DNA of 64,000 nt from positions 22,284,001 to 22,348,000 of the forward strand of contig NC_084892.1 in NCBI RefSeq assembly GCF_958979055.1, given 5' to 3'. This document shows, piece by piece, positions 33,861-46,401 of the stretch (position 1 is its first letter; each line of letters starts with the position of its first letter). This stretch comes from Alnus glutinosa. Lineage: Eukaryota > Streptophyta > Magnoliopsida > Fagales > Betulaceae. A model generated the notes under the pieces. The model was given only the letters and a program-made list of their open reading frames with translations, did not search any database and was not told the DNA's origin. Made by a program: the position numbers and the translations under genes.

Positions 33861-36710
33861 GATTCAACTCCAACCTACCATTTTGTGTAGAAATTTTGAC
33901 CTGAAAATCCTCTACCTAAATGGAATGGGCCTTATCCTTTTCGGCCCAATGAGAAGAGGATTAGGCTTGTGCTTTTTCCAGCAATTGTAGTCTAGTTTGA
34001 TTTTTGATTTTTTTTTTTTTTTTTTTGATATTATGGGCAAAAATTATGGTTGTAACTTGTAAATGATATCACATTTTAAGAATCAAAAAGAAAGTGAATG
34101 AATTGATTCTTCTTTCCTTTAGCCCAATGGTGTTGGTATGATTTCGTATCCTTTATTGCATTCGAGTAGTATTTTTAATTGTTTTTGAAATTGTCAAACC
34201 AAAATAAGAACTAAGAATGTTTGTGGAGCCACATTTGAAAATTTGTTTGGTTAACTAGTATTTGAATAGAGTTTTTACTTTTCAGCATTTGAGAAGTAAA
34301 AAATAAAATAAATAAATAAATAAATATTTTTGCCAAACAGACCTTAAATTTGTTATGGGATTCTAGCACGTAGATTTCTTCAATTCTAACTATGATTTTT
34401 AAAATAGGTAGTTGATAATCAATATTTATCATTTTTAAAATATTAAAAATATGATGAATCATAATATATAGTACTTCTAGGATATACACCAGCCTAATCA
34501 TTAGGCCGGGCCAATCCAATACCATAGAATTCGAAGGTTTTGGTGCACATTAAATTCATTAATAGAATTGTAAGATCATCGGCATATGAGTTTGGATCCT
34601 GTAAATACAAAGAGCATGCCCTACTACTTACAAAAAAAGGAAAAAAAAAAAAAAAAAAAAAAAAAAGAAAAGAAAAAAAGGAGGAGAAGAAGAATAAGAA
34701 AAAAAGAGCATGCACGGTTTACGTACCGTAAAAAAATTATAACATGTGCTGTAATTTTAACGGTCCAGATTTAATTTTACTTTCTTTTTAGTTAAAAAAA
34801 AAAAATCTAAACCAATAAAAAAAACAACAGCCAAATCCATAAGATTATGCAGCTCCGAGCCTTAAGGGCTTTTTTGGATTTTCGTGAGATTAAATTTTAA
34901 AAAGTCGTTCTTTTTTGTTTTTTGTTTTTTTTGTTTTTTTTTTTTTCTGAGCAATTGTTTTTTGAATCTCTTATCTTATATTTTTAAACATATAGTAATT
35001 TTTGCATTAAAAAAAATAATAAATAAATACAACTGGTAATAGGTTAACGTAATCTCATCCAATCAAATTGAATTTTGTTCCTCTTTATTTTTAAGGTGAA
35101 ATATCGTGCAATTTTTTTTCCAAGCTAAGCATGCATTGTTAGGTTAGTAACGCAACATCATATATTTTTTTGGCAAAATTTCGTTAGATTTTTCAACAAA
35201 TTTTTTTTAAAAAAATCCTTATTTTTGGATAACCAGGCCTGAAGAACCATATCATTGCATTCACAAATTCCGTCAGGAAGCAAGCAAGTGTTATGACAAG
35301 CAACAATATCTTCCATTCAATAATTTTTGAATCATCCACTTGATAAATATTGAAGTTTCTATATGTAGTATCTAAAGATATGCATTTCTAATATAGTTCC
35401 TTCAGCTAGGTAGAACTTATGCAAGCATTTAACAAAAGACAATCCAAACTCCAGTACTGATCCCTCCTGCACCCACCTTCCTTTCCTCTCCAAATGAAGT
35501 GATCTGACCTATGTTATTCAATTTACCTGGAAAAAGAAACATAAAGAGCAGTTTCAATGATAAACATATATCAAGAACCAAAGGATCTCAAACATTAATG
35601 TTACTTTTACATTATAGAAACTTCAAATTGGAAAACCATGAAATAGGAAACAGATTTTCTTGAGGCTTCACAGTAACAGGATCAATTCATTTGGCTACAC
35701 CAGACATTTGAAGGCAAGAAGTAATCTTCAAATCAACTAAAATAGACAAAATATTACCCTAACCACATCAAGTCAGTTAAACAAACTAAAGCACTATTTA
35801 TATCCTCAATACCCGTTTCTCCTCTCATCACTATAGCACTTTTAACTCGAAGAAAACAATTCCTCTGGGAGTATCACACCAAAACAATTTATGGAATCCT
35901 CTCATCAATCCTCAATCAGCATTAATTGTAACTAGTTAGAGGCATATTAATTATATTTGCACTAATCCTGCTTCTGACATCCACTTCAACATCCTTAAAT
36001 CATGCTCATTATCAGACGTGATTCCTTAACCACCTGAAACTGACACAAAAATCCAAATTGTGCTCCTTCACCGCATCCATCCTACTCTTCATCCATGAAA
36101 GTATCTTTTCGGATGCCCTATCTTGCCATGAAACCCCCTACGGAATATCCAATCACCAATTAAGCATAGATAAGTTCAGCTCATAATATTAAAATCATTC
36201 TTTAGATATTTGATTCTTCTGCATTTAGCTAAAACACATGGAAAATAATCACCAATATGTGGCAAGAAAATTTAAGGGAGGGAGAGTAAAGGTAGAGGCT
36301 CATTTTCAGCTACAACCTATATATTAACCATCAATGGTGGAAGCACAACAATAACTACTGTTTCATTAAAAAAAACCATTTCCTACAGAACGACAAAAGC
36401 CTTGTACCCGCAAGTGCATGTAACTTTCATAGTGCCCATATTAGAAGATTAGTTTCAGAGAACAACTTTCCTTTGACAAAATTAACATATAATTTAATAT
36501 TGAGGTTCACTGCACCAACTTAATTCCAAGCTTAAAACTTAAATGAAGCATCATATAATATACAAAGTATTATAACCACTAAGCAAAGCCATGATCTTGT
36601 CTAAGCATATAACCCTGCACTACCAGTTGGCCCTAAGGACAAAAATTGAGGGGAGACACATGCACAAACCATTGAAGAACTAAAATTTCATGCTTTTTTG
36701 GTGTTTTCTT
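33861..36710. other. Gene-free stretch
   Basis: AT-rich DNA with long A tracts (34639-34680) and T tracts. 35220-36700 is less repetitive and could hold non-coding transcribed sequence, but I found no coding exon or bounded element. Confidence 0.45.
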
Positions 36711-37205
36711 CAAAAAAAAAATTCATTTCAGAAGCAAACCAACTTGAAAAAGGATGAGTGCAAGATTTAGATTGTGGAGAGTTTGCACAAGGTCTCAATA
36801 CTCTGTTTGTTTCTTTGTACAGCTGCACTTGTTCCTCTTTTGGTGCTTAGTTATCCTGATTTCTTTGTTTTTTTTTTTTTTTTTTTTATTGGTTCTCCTT
36901 CTAGCCAGGTGTTTTCTCTAGTATGCTTACTGTGTACCTGGAGTGCCTTACGCTTTCAATGATATCTCAATTACGTACAAAAAAAAAAAAAAAAGTTTAC
37001 TCAAGGTCTTCTGGTTCAACGAAGTCCCAATGATGTTGTTTTTGGTTCCCAAAAAAATTCATTTCAGAAGCAAACCAACTTGAAAAAGGATGAGTGCAAG
37101 ATTTAGATTGTGGAGAGTTTGCACAAGGTCTCAATACTCTGTTTGTTTCTTTGTACAGCTGCACTTGTTCCTCTTTTGGTGCTTAGTTATCCTGATTTCT
37201 TTGTG

Positions 37206-37250
<45 letters not shown>

Positions 37251-37412
37251 CTAGTTCTTCTTCTAGCTAAGTGTTTTCTCTAGTATTCTTACTGTGTAAC
37301 TGGAGTGCCTTACACTATCAATGATATCTCAATTAAGTACAAAAAAAAAAAAGGAGTTTACTCAAGGTCTTCTAGTTCAATGAAGTCCCAATGATGTTGT
37401 TTTTGGTTCCCA
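36711..37412 (+). repeat. Tandem duplication, two copies of about 340 bp
   Basis: Copy 1 (about 36714-37051) and copy 2 (about 37052-37412) both begin ATTCATTTCAGAAGCAAACC and end CCCAATGATGTTGTTTTTGG. They differ mainly in simple-sequence length: a T tract in copy 1 against (GT)n plus T tract in copy 2. Each ends with a LINE-tail-like stretch (TGGAGTGCCTTAC, CAATGATATCTCAATTA, then poly-A), so the duplicated unit includes an old LINE 3' end. Confidence 0.8.
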
Positions 37413-37561
37413 CCAGTTTATCATCCATATGCAAAAACTAAAAGCCTACTAAAGTAATCACGATCAATGAAGTTATAAGATTCCGAGTAAAGATCATTTG
37501 AAATGAAGTCTTACTTTAAGGTGTTATCTAATTCTATACATTCTTCTTCTCCTTGGAATAG

Positions 37562-38152
37562 TATTTGAAAAATTAAGGTTTCTCCGAGAGTGGCTTTCTG
37601 TGTAGATTGCGACTTTAGGGAAAATTTTAACTTTGGATAATTTACGCAAGATAAATATTATTGTGATGGAGTGGTGCTATATGTGTAAAACTTGTCGAGA
37701 ATCCATTGATCATTTGTTCCTGCAAAATTGTGGAGTACGATATTACAACTGTTTGGTGTTGTGTGGGTTATGCCGCAATCAATGATAGAGATGTTGGGGA
37801 GTTGGAAGGGGCAAAGGGAACCGGTTGTTGGTGCCGATTTGGAAAATGGCTCCATTTTGTTTGATGTGGTGTCGATGGAAGGAACAAAATGCACATAGTT
37901 TTGAAGATTGTGAGACTGGTTCGATTAACTTGAAGAAGTTAGTGATACAAATCTTGTTTATGTGGAGAGTGACGCTACAGTCTATGCCTGAGTGCTCTTA
38001 TTCTAATTTTTTAGATCGTATTCTTCTTTCTTGTTCAATTAGGGGTATCATGTATACATTCTGTGTACTTTGGGTTGCGCCCCTCTACACTTTTTTCTTT
38101 TTCTTTTTTCTTTCAAAAATATACTTTATTTCTCAAAAAAAAAAAAAAAAGA
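37562..38152 (+). mobile_element. LINE (L1-type) 3' fragment, plus strand
   Basis: Translation in shifting frames gives the zinc-binding C-terminal region of plant LINE ORF2: a '[13 protein letters not shown]' stretch near 37610, then 'CYMCKTCRESIDHLF' near 37670 and 'APFCLMWCRWKEQNAHSFED' near 37845. A GTGTACTTTGGGTTGCGCCC tail and an A tract at 38136-38151 follow. It is 5'-truncated and frameshifted. Confidence 0.75.
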
Positions 38153-38523
38153 GATTATGGGTAAAAAAAAATATACTTATTTTTGATTCTTTTTCTTTTA
38201 AAGATGTCACATACCTTAGGTGATAAAAGTACAACAGCATTAGCATTTAGCAGGCTTCGATTTGCCCCATTTTAACTCTCTCTCAAATCCCTTATCCCCA
38301 TACCATGAAATGAAGTTCTATGATTTGTGAGAAAATTAGAAAAATAACCTATTTATTTTCGAGGACCCTTAATTTAAGACAAATACAAATCAAATCAACA
38401 GTTATTATAGTTGGGGGCCAGCATATTGCTCCTTCTGGAATGCTTTTCCTCAACTATCATTAAACTATAAAATTGAATAATTCTGTCAACAGTGATCTAT
38501 ATTACGTATAAAAGTATGCCAGT

Positions 38524-38640
38524 TGCAAATGAGCTCTAGCTCAAATGACACCTCCTCCACCTAAAAGTACATGGTGGAGGGTGTGGTTGGGGCTTCAAAA
38601 CCCATTAGGTGCGCCTGTCACTTATCAATCAAAAAAACAA
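38524..38640 (+). mobile_element. tRNA-derived SINE with 9-bp TSD
   Basis: TATGCCAGT occurs at 38515-38523 and 38641-38649. The element opens with a pol III box A-like segment (GAGCTCTAGCTCAAATGAC), followed by a box B-like segment (GGGGCTTCAAAACCC), and ends in a short A-rich tail (CAATCAAAAAAACAA). This layout is typical of plant SINEs. Confidence 0.75.
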
Positions 38641-38733
38641 TATGCCAGTCCTATTGCTTAACCAATATCCTGCAAAGCACCTGGCTAATGAGGCATCTAC
38701 ACATATGTAGTAAACTAAACCAAATAATAAGAA

Positions 38734-39044
38734 GGGTTAAATACCTCATTGGTACCTGTGCTAAAGCCTCAAATCAAAAAGTCGTTTCGGTTTCAAAAAG
38801 TATCACAGGTGGCCGGCCAAGTGGGATGGTAATCCGAGTTAGCTGAAATATCTGGTAGCCAAGACAAGTGTCACTATTTTAAGGGGGGTGACGTGGACGG
38901 TCATTAAAAAAATGGACGGAACTTAGATGGAAGTACCAATTGGGTTTTTCCATTAACGACAAATACCACCTGTAACACTTTTTGAAACCGAGACGGCTTT
39001 TTAATTTCGGGCATTACCACAGGTACCAATTAGGTATTTAACCC
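38734..39044. mobile_element. 311-bp Mutator-type inverted-repeat element
   Basis: Terminal inverted repeats of about 70 bases begin GGGTTAAATACCTCATTGGT at the left and, reverse-complemented, GGGTTAAATACCTAATTGGT at the right. Both continue to CGGTTTCAAAAAGT. The flanks are TAATAAGAA (38725-38733) and TAACAAGAA (39045-39053), a 9-bp TSD with one mismatch, which points to the Mutator superfamily. Non-coding. Confidence 0.75.
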
Positions 39045-40118
39045 TAACAAGAAACACTTCTATCCGTTGCTCATTTAACAATCCCTGAAATTCATGGTAG
39101 TTAGATAGGCAACCTTACTGAAAGGGAAAAAATCTGACACGCCCTTAATAATATGAAGAAACAAAGCAAGAGACTAACACAAAGAAAATGAAAGATTCAA
39201 ATGAATGGGCTTCCTAGAGAGATAAAGATGAAAATAAATTGAGCCTATGAGCCCTAAAACCATCATTGTTACAAATTTCTAAATCAAAAGATGTGCTTTG
39301 GTTGTTGAGAAGAAAGAGGGAAGGTAAAGGGCAAGGTAAGAGAACTTATGCCATAAAAATTTGTCATCACAGATGATCAAGCAACACCATTGGGATTTTT
39401 CCATCTTGTATCTTAAAAAACAAGGCTTTCATTTAATCCTTCACAAAAATGGTAACTTAAGTGCCTCTATTTTATCTTTTGGGTTCAAAAAACAATGAAC
39501 AATATACGACAATGACAAAAGTGTTTGCTTCCTCACCAAAGTAAATGCCAACAAAAATTCGTGCACGGTGTGTGTTCATCAGATATTTGACCGCCAAAGA
39601 GAAAGAACATAATCAAATTCAGTTGGATCAGTAATTTCCCAACATAAAGATCCATTGAACAAAAGTTCGATCAATGCCGAAGACATTCCTCTTCATTTGG
39701 TGGACAAAGGCTGGGCATGTCAAATGTCACATAAATTTTCATTACATTTGGTTTTCATTTCCAAGCTTCCTTTCCAAAAGCCACAACAAGAAAAAAGTTC
39801 AAATAACTGGCTTTCAGTTGAACACATTACAAACAATATTACATTGGAAGTGTCCTAAACATACCGTTTACTTGTCAAATTTTTAGCACACGACTGAGCT
39901 CACTCTGTAGGTTCAACACTATTTGGTAACCCATCAACTCTACCATTTTCTCAATTACCACGCATAACTTTTCCTTCCCTATCGCATTATGGTCATGAAA
40001 AATGACAGACCAGATAAGGAGAAAATTCTATCATATAAAACTGTATGAATCTTCAAATAAAGCTGAACATATTTTAGGAAAGATAGTAGTAAAAAAATTA
40101 TAGGCATACACTATATTT

Positions 40119-40740
40119 TGTTTTTAATAAGCAATCGCAAAATTCATTAAAAAGCGCAAAGACGCAATCTAGGTACACATGGAATATACATGAGAGAAGC
40201 CTAGCTAGAATCAGAGAAGAGATCTAAGAATACATGAAAATTCAAAAAACTAGAATACGAGGCAGCAACCCAAAGAAAGAGAGCCTTAAAGAATAAAGCC
40301 CTTAATTCCACTAAAGCCCTCTTATGGTCCTCAAAGCTACGATCGTTTCTTTACCTCCATATACACCACATAAGGCAAGGCAGAATCATCTTCCGAACTA
40401 CGTCAAGTTGAGACCTACCCCTAGCGCTTTCCAACAAGCAAAGATGTCTACTATTCTTCTAGGCATAACCCAAGCCAACCCTACATTGCTAAAGAATGTA
40501 TTCCAAAGTGCACCTGCGAACTCATAGTGGAGAAGAAAATGGTCCACTAAAACTCCCCACTCTTCTTACACATGCAACACCACTCAACCACAATGATATA
40601 TTGTTTCCTTAGATTGTCCATGATGAGGACCTTCCCTAAGACGACCGACCAAGCGGCATACACCATATGATTCTAGACTGCATCTCTTATTAAGCTTGAC
40701 CAGCGAATATACTCTCAAATAATAAGTGCTCTACTAGTCC
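40119..40740 (-). mobile_element. LINE 3' end, minus strand (unit 1)
   Basis: Reads on the minus strand as the zinc-binding tail of a LINE ORF2 plus 3' UTR, closely resembling the right-hand LINE at 61298-63184 (shared phrases such as CATGCAACACCA and 'cattccaaagt'). Frames are broken. It was present before the segmental duplication, because unit 2 has it too. Confidence 0.65.
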
Positions 40741-41004
40741 ACTATACATCTATGAATTGACATTCCATAACATCTGGCCATTATACTTTTGATAGTACAA
40801 AAGCTGGATTGCACGATCAAATTCGCAAATAGGTCTGCCTCGTTGAATTAAGCTAAACAAACAATATCCACCTACAGAGTTTCAAATCAACTCAAAAAGA
40901 AACTAGGTTTAAATCACATATGTAAACGCCCAATGTTTAGCTCAGTATAATCGAAGAAAATGGAGACAGATAGAATTCATACATACCCAGATGAATTTCA
41001 TGGT

Positions 41005-41673
41005 TTAATTGCTCTTGGAAGCCATGTTTTTCCTCGCAGCTCTGGCATTGTCGTACTCGAACTTCAACACATTGGGAATATGAGACGTATCCTTAACATA
41101 GAACATCCTCCCAAAAGCGCTGTCCTCGATGGCCGGAAAGTAAGCGGAAAGCACAGAATTCACAAACCAGAACCACAGGGCCCCAAGAAAGACCCCCAGA
41201 ATAGCCCCAGCGAAGACCTGGGCAACAGTATGGTACCCCAAATACACCCTAGAATACATAGTGAAAATTGCAAGAGACCAAGGCCAAAAATTCACAACCC
41301 ACTTGTTCGTCGTGTCCCAGAACCTAATCCCTTTACACGTCAACAGCGTAAAATACACAGCGAAGAAGCACATGTACTGGGAGTGGCTGGAGGGCCAGCC
41401 GTGCGAGTCGCACGTCTCGAGCAGAGCGCAGGTCTCGGGGCGAGCCTGCTGGACCGATGTCTTGACAAACTCGTTGATGAACTGCGAGATTATGAGGCCC
41501 AGAGCGAAGAACATGCCCTGAAGCTCGCGCCGGAAGAAGAAGTGCGAGACGAAGCCGCCGAGGCTGATGAAGACCGGCACTAGCGAGACCCACGCTAGGA
41601 AGTGCCCCAGCGGATCCCCCCTCTGGTACCGCACGTGGGTCAGCGTCACAGCCTTCAGTGGCAGCGTCGCCAT
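41005..41673 (-). CDS. LPPG: Dolichyldiphosphatase / lipid phosphate phosphatase gamma, copy 1
   Basis: A single-exon, intact 222-residue protein of the PAP2 phosphatase superfamily. All three signature motifs are present: K71-x6-R78-P79 (KTSVQQARP), PSSH at 94-97 (WPSSHSQYM), and S141-R142-x5-H148 (SRVYLGYHTVAQV). The last motif ends in Gln, as in the dolichyldiphosphatase branch. Hydrophobic segments near residues 25-47, 53-70, 100-113, 126-140 and 150-175 suggest a multi-pass membrane protein. The family removes phosphate from dolichyl or isoprenyl diphosphate, or from lipid phosphates; in Arabidopsis the closest relative, as I recall, is LPPgamma (At5g03080). Start: the first ATG in a good context, MATLPLKAVTLTHVRYQRGD. 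About 95% identical to copy 2. Confidence 0.9.
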   Translation of the reverse strand: MATLPLKAVTLTHVRYQRGDPLGHFLAWVSLVPVFISLGGFVSHFFFRRELQGMFFALGLIISQFINEFVKTSVQQARPETCALLETCDSHGWPSSHSQYMCFFAVYFTLLTCKGIRFWDTTNKWVVNFWPWSLAIFTMYSRVYLGYHTVAQVFAGAILGVFLGALWFWFVNSVLSAYFPAIEDSAFGRMFYVKDTSHIPNVLKFEYDNARAARKNMASKSN

Positions 41674-41819
41674 GCCGTATTATATAACGACCGAGACACC
41701 GAAAGAAATTGGGTTTGGATTATAGCTGTTCACCAGATCTCTGCTCTGAGATAAAAGAGTAGTTGAGGGAAAGAGGGGCCTTTTAGGCTTTTAAGCCTTT
41801 TATTTATTTTTTAATTAAT

Positions 41820-42079
41820 TAATTATTTTTGAAGTTGGTTTCTCGGGAAACCGTTAACGCTTGGACAAAGAAACAGGGGAGGGTCAGCGAAGTAGAGTCG
41901 TCGAAACTGGAAAGATCGGCCATGGAGTGGGCTACACGTGGTCGTCTGGTAAAGCCGTGTATAAAAAAGGCCCTTCCATTACGAGGCCCACAAGGTGCGT
42001 TCTCACTGCCAATAAAGTATGTGAAACTCTCTTGTGCTATACGATTAGAGATACGATCTTTAGTCATTTCGACACAAAA
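41820..42079 (-). promoter_or_regulatory. Upstream flank unique to phosphatase copy 1
   Basis: This 260-base stretch lies upstream of copy 1 and has no counterpart upstream of copy 2, where similarity stops at about 57230. It is GC-richer than its surroundings (TCTCGGGAAACCG, ACACGTGG G-box-like core at 41934-41940). It may be the original promoter; that is inference. Confidence 0.35.
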
Positions 42080-45000
42080 TCATATATATATATAATAGGG
42101 GAATCATTTAGAGGAATGCTTAATATTGAGACAAGTGGCTTATTAAAAAATTGACAAGTGTCATATAATTATAACAAGTTAACGTCAATTTTTTTTTTTT
42201 GCCCTTTTGGGACATATCAAATGTCAATTTTCTTTCTCTTCGAAAACATCAAATGTCAAACCGTCAAAAGCGGTTTCTACACGTTCAGTTATTTTTTCCA
42301 ATTAAAATATTTGAAGGAAAAGGCTATAAAATTGTCTGAAACTCCATACTAAAATTTACAAACAGTCTCTGAAACTCCATTCCCCTCTCCATGTATTGCT
42401 CAGAAAACAAAAGAAAATAGAGGGTACATCAATTTAATCAATCAGAGAAGAGGCACCGATATTAACTATAACTCTCCATCTTCTACCTAATATTAAACGC
42501 TTCTACACTTTGTTTTGGTTTTAAGATATTTTTGTCAAAAGCTTTTATTATACGTAGTTGCTGCATCTGCAAGACCAAGTCCAACGCCATCTTTGTAAAC
42601 ATGGTTTCAACTTCTGCTATTCCATTTATATATATATAATAATCCTAACTATAATCATTCATGTTCTACCTAATATTAATACATGCTTAAAGCTCTGCAA
42701 TTAATAAAATCAAACACATTTTATATCCCACAATGTTCTCTGCTTCATCACGATATTGCTAAGAGAGACCGTGAAATTATGTTTAGATTTTTTAAAGTTA
42801 ATTCCTGAAATTATGCTTAGAATACTCAGATTTTATGTTCAGATTTCTTTGCATTCTTTTTAATGTCTGCTGAGATATGTAGTGATCAAACTGTTGATAA
42901 TTGCTTCCTATACTTCTTGATAATTTTCTCCTGTAAAAGGCAGAATAGTAGAGACAAGGATTCTACTTAATAGGTCCATGTGAGACACATGATGAGATAT
43001 TGTTTGAAAATTATGGCCAAAGAAATTTTTTCTTCACGATTTCATGAGATGCTTAAGATAAATGACAGATCAGGAGACAAGTGGCGTATTAAAATACTGC
43101 AAAGTATTCATTTTAAGTTAAACGGTGAGTTTAAGTTTGTGTTAAAATGTGATAGTAAACTCAATCCCTATTTGCATGCTAAATAAAAACTGAATCCCTA
43201 TTTTTTCTCTCAAAAAAAAAAAAAAAAAACTGAACCCTATTTTTGTGTTAAACATGGGTAACACGGTGCTTTTTCAAAATCCTGAAGCGGTTATTTCTTA
43301 CAACATTAAAAGGCAAAAAGGCTCATAACAGTTACATTACATAACCACTCAATATAACATCATAGCAGTTACAAAACCACTCTATACAACGAAAAAACTG
43401 TTGCTTCCCATTGCTATCTTACTATCTTAGCATCTGATCTATCAAAAGGTACTCTCTCTGTTTCTACATTTTTGAGTTTTCTTTGTTTGTAGATTATGAA
43501 GATCATATGTATATCAAGATTATATGATTATTTATTTTTATTTACTTAATTTGTAATTTGTTGTGTTCTTGCATATGATTTTTTGTAATTATCTTTGTTA
43601 CCAAATCAAGTATTCTAGCGAATTCATAACCATTCGTTCATCTTCTTCCTACTATTTTTTTTTGAAAACACATTGTAGAACGACAGAAAAATGTTGTTGA
43701 GGTTTAATTGCAGTTCTTATTTCAGAACAAAATATCAAAATTACGTAACAAAAAAATAAGCATCTACAACCGGAGAGAAAAAAAAATGAAAAGGAACACA
43801 AAAAAAGAGACTAAGATAAATGATACTCACTTACTGTCGTCTTAAATTTCACATGAGACTATAACAATATAATTAAAGCTCATGTTTCTACATCTCCCCC
43901 CAGAAAATTGCAATATAGAACTTTTATAACAATCTTGAAGTTTTCCTCTTTCTCTTTTTCTCATCTCTGTCTCTCGGGTACCTGCTGTGTGTGTGTGTCG
44001 GTGAAGAAAATAATAGAAGAGAGAAAGGTGCAGACAAGAAAGAAAAGAGTAGAAGAGGAAAAGAGAAGATAAGTAAGATAAAGTAACTGAAGGTAAAAGT
44101 GAGTGCGTGTTCGTCATATGGGTGTGTGTGGTGGAAAATACATAGATGTGTGTGTTTGTCATTCATCTGTGTATAATTGTAAATTGTTTAGGTGTTCAAA
44201 AATAGAAAAAAAAAAAAAGAATAAGTGTGTGTTTAATTAGGTGGGTAAAGGATAATAATGGATAAAAAGATAACTGTCTATTGAGTTTTTAAATGCCATA
44301 CGTTATTTCATGGTGCCATATGTCAAGCTTAACTGTCTATTAAGTTTTTAAACCAATTAAATGTTTAAACATTGCATTTGTCTGTCTATTTTTTCCTTTT
44401 GCTTAAATTATATAAAACTAGATAAATTGAAAACAAACTTTGTTTCTATCTTTAATCTAACAGTTTAGTTTTTTTGTTGTTGTTTTTTTTTTTTTCTAAT
44501 GACCTTTGGGCTTCTTCTTCTGCAAAGTTGTAGAGGCCGGTCTCTACTTAAGAACAAACTTTATATCAATTTCAAGATAAAATTTACATTATAAAATCAC
44601 ATTTCCTATTTATGGCTCTCTAATTATGCATTTAAACTTTTTATTTTTGAATTCAATATTGTAATCACAATTACACATTGCGGTGATCTAAGCTTTATTT
44701 TGTAATTTTTTTTTTAAAAAAAAATTCCCTGATTTTCAATCTGATGCTTCCTTTCAAGCTTTGATCACAATGCAATTTATGCAGATCCATATTGAAAGAC
44801 TTTGTCTTATTTTGTATTTATTTTTCTTTGTATTGTCATTTTCAGAACGTTCTTATATATATATGGGTTTTAATTATTTTGAAATGTAATAGGTATAACA
44901 CCAACAATATTATAGATTCATATTCGGTGTCTATCAATGTTTTAATAAGTGTATTTTTAATTATTATTATTATTATATATACTATTATATATATATATGA

Positions 45001-46350
45001 TAAGAAGGATTGGGTGTGCTTGATGGTGGCTATTATTAAAATATAATATAAAATAATAAAAAAAAAAATTAGTTTATAAAATGGATAATTATTTGTTTGT
45101 TGGTCTTTATCCGGTTCTTTTTGTTTTACACTATTTTGTGCATTACAATATTATGTAATTGTTCTCTTGAATTAAATTTAGTAAATGTAAATATTCAATA
45201 CATGTGATTTCTTTTGCTTAATTTGAAAATAATTTGCAATAATCGTGCAAATTCTTAAATAATTTGAAGTCATGTGTTTATACTTTTTTTAGTTTACGTC
45301 ATTCAATTTTCATATCACAAATTAAGCATAATATGTACGCTGATAATTATATAATTTAGTAATATATATAATGTTTTGTGAGTTACAGTTAACTTGATAT
45401 TGCCTTTCATTTTGAAGGTACAATGTATACGATAATAAGAAAACAATATTCATAATATTTCGCTTCATGTTTGGTAGTTTATAAATTGTTAATTATTCAT
45501 TATTTGATTACGGTTTGTGTACGATTTTGGTTAGTGTGAGATTTTCTTTAGTTGAAATAATTTTCTTTTTTGTTCCTTTAATTTATATTTTGGACTGCAG
45601 CATGGCAGACAAACATCATAAGAAAGATGAATGAAATCCCAACGGACGCTTACTCAGTCTGGTACGCTGGGCGTGTCGCGAGAAATATGAAGTCCTCCGT
45701 TTGCGTCCTTTTATGGTGAGGACTCCTAGCGTCAGTCGTGGGAGGGGACGACGTGTTCAGGTACATCGAGAAGGGATATCAGACAGGGGACTCGCTCATG
45801 CGTGCGCCTCTGATCCTAAGAGGGCAACATCATTAAGTCGCTACCAACACTTGCATCAAACGCCTGAAGTTATTAATTTTCACCACATGATTGATTTGGA
45901 GTGTCAGGAAAAGACAAATGCACCGCCGCCTGAGTCCTCCGACAATGAGGACGATCATGCTTGACATATTTTAATTTCTCTATTAGAAATTCTCAAATTT
46001 CATGTTTATAGACTTGATAAATTTTATGTAGCATTTTAATACAGGTTATCCAATTTGTAAATATTGAATACAAGTTATTCTAATGATGTGAGTGTATTAT
46101 TTTGTTCTTTGCTTTAGTGAATTCTTATATATGTATAAAAGGTCTCTTGAATTAACATCTATATATATTTATGTATTTTCATTCTTATTCCTAAATTTTT
46201 ATTTTGTTTTTAAAATTAAATGTAGCATTCTAATTTTTTTTTTTTTTTTAAAAAAAAAAACTACTTTGAATATTATTTATTTCTTTCTAATTTTATTCTT
46301 ATACAGTTTTAAGTAGTAAAAACCCGCGCATGACGCGGGTTACATGCTAG
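42080..46350 (+). mobile_element. Helitron candidate, about 4.3 kb, non-autonomous
   Basis: The 3' end is diagnostic: a perfect 8-bp hairpin, AACCCGCG-CATGA-CGCGGGTT at 46321-46341, then ACATG and the terminal CTAG (46347-46350), followed by host T. The proposed 5' end is TCATATATATATATAATAGG at 42080, preceded by host A, which fits insertion between A and T without a TSD. The 5' end is less certain than the 3' end. The interior is AT-rich, lacks any Rep/helicase frame, and holds one GC-richer open stretch at 45635-45964. The whole is absent from the second duplication unit. Confidence 0.6.
45635..45964 (+). CDS. Unrecognised open frame in the Helitron candidate
   Basis: About 110 codons without a stop, ending at a TGA at 45962-45964, in a GC-rich island. 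The stretch follows a splice-acceptor-like TTTGGACTGCAG (about 45589-45600), though a TGA at 45632-45634 lies just before the open frame. The translation is Arg-rich at first (SRGRGRRVQVHREG), then contains HHMIDLECQEK and an acidic tail SSDNEDDHA. No usable ATG opens the frame, so it reads as a terminal exon or a captured gene fragment. I do not recognise the family. Confidence 0.35.
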   Translation, partial: NPNGRLLSLVRWACREKYEVLRLRPFMVRTPSVSRGRGRRVQVHREGISDRGLAHACASDPKRATSLSRYQHLHQTPEVINFHHMIDLECQEKTNAPPPESSDNEDDHA

Positions 46351-46401
46351 TTTTAATTAATTTGCTTACGTGGTTACGTGGTTTTATAGATACTTTTAGA
46401 T

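Noticed and set aside
33861..36710. A hidden multi-exon gene
   Set aside because: I looked for splice-bounded coding stretches on both strands and found none with family character.
41261..41593. Frames opposite or overlapping phosphatase copy 1 (also at 40960-41583 and 56646-57147)
   Set aside because: Shadows of the PAP2 gene in other frames. They recur in both copies only because the DNA is duplicated.
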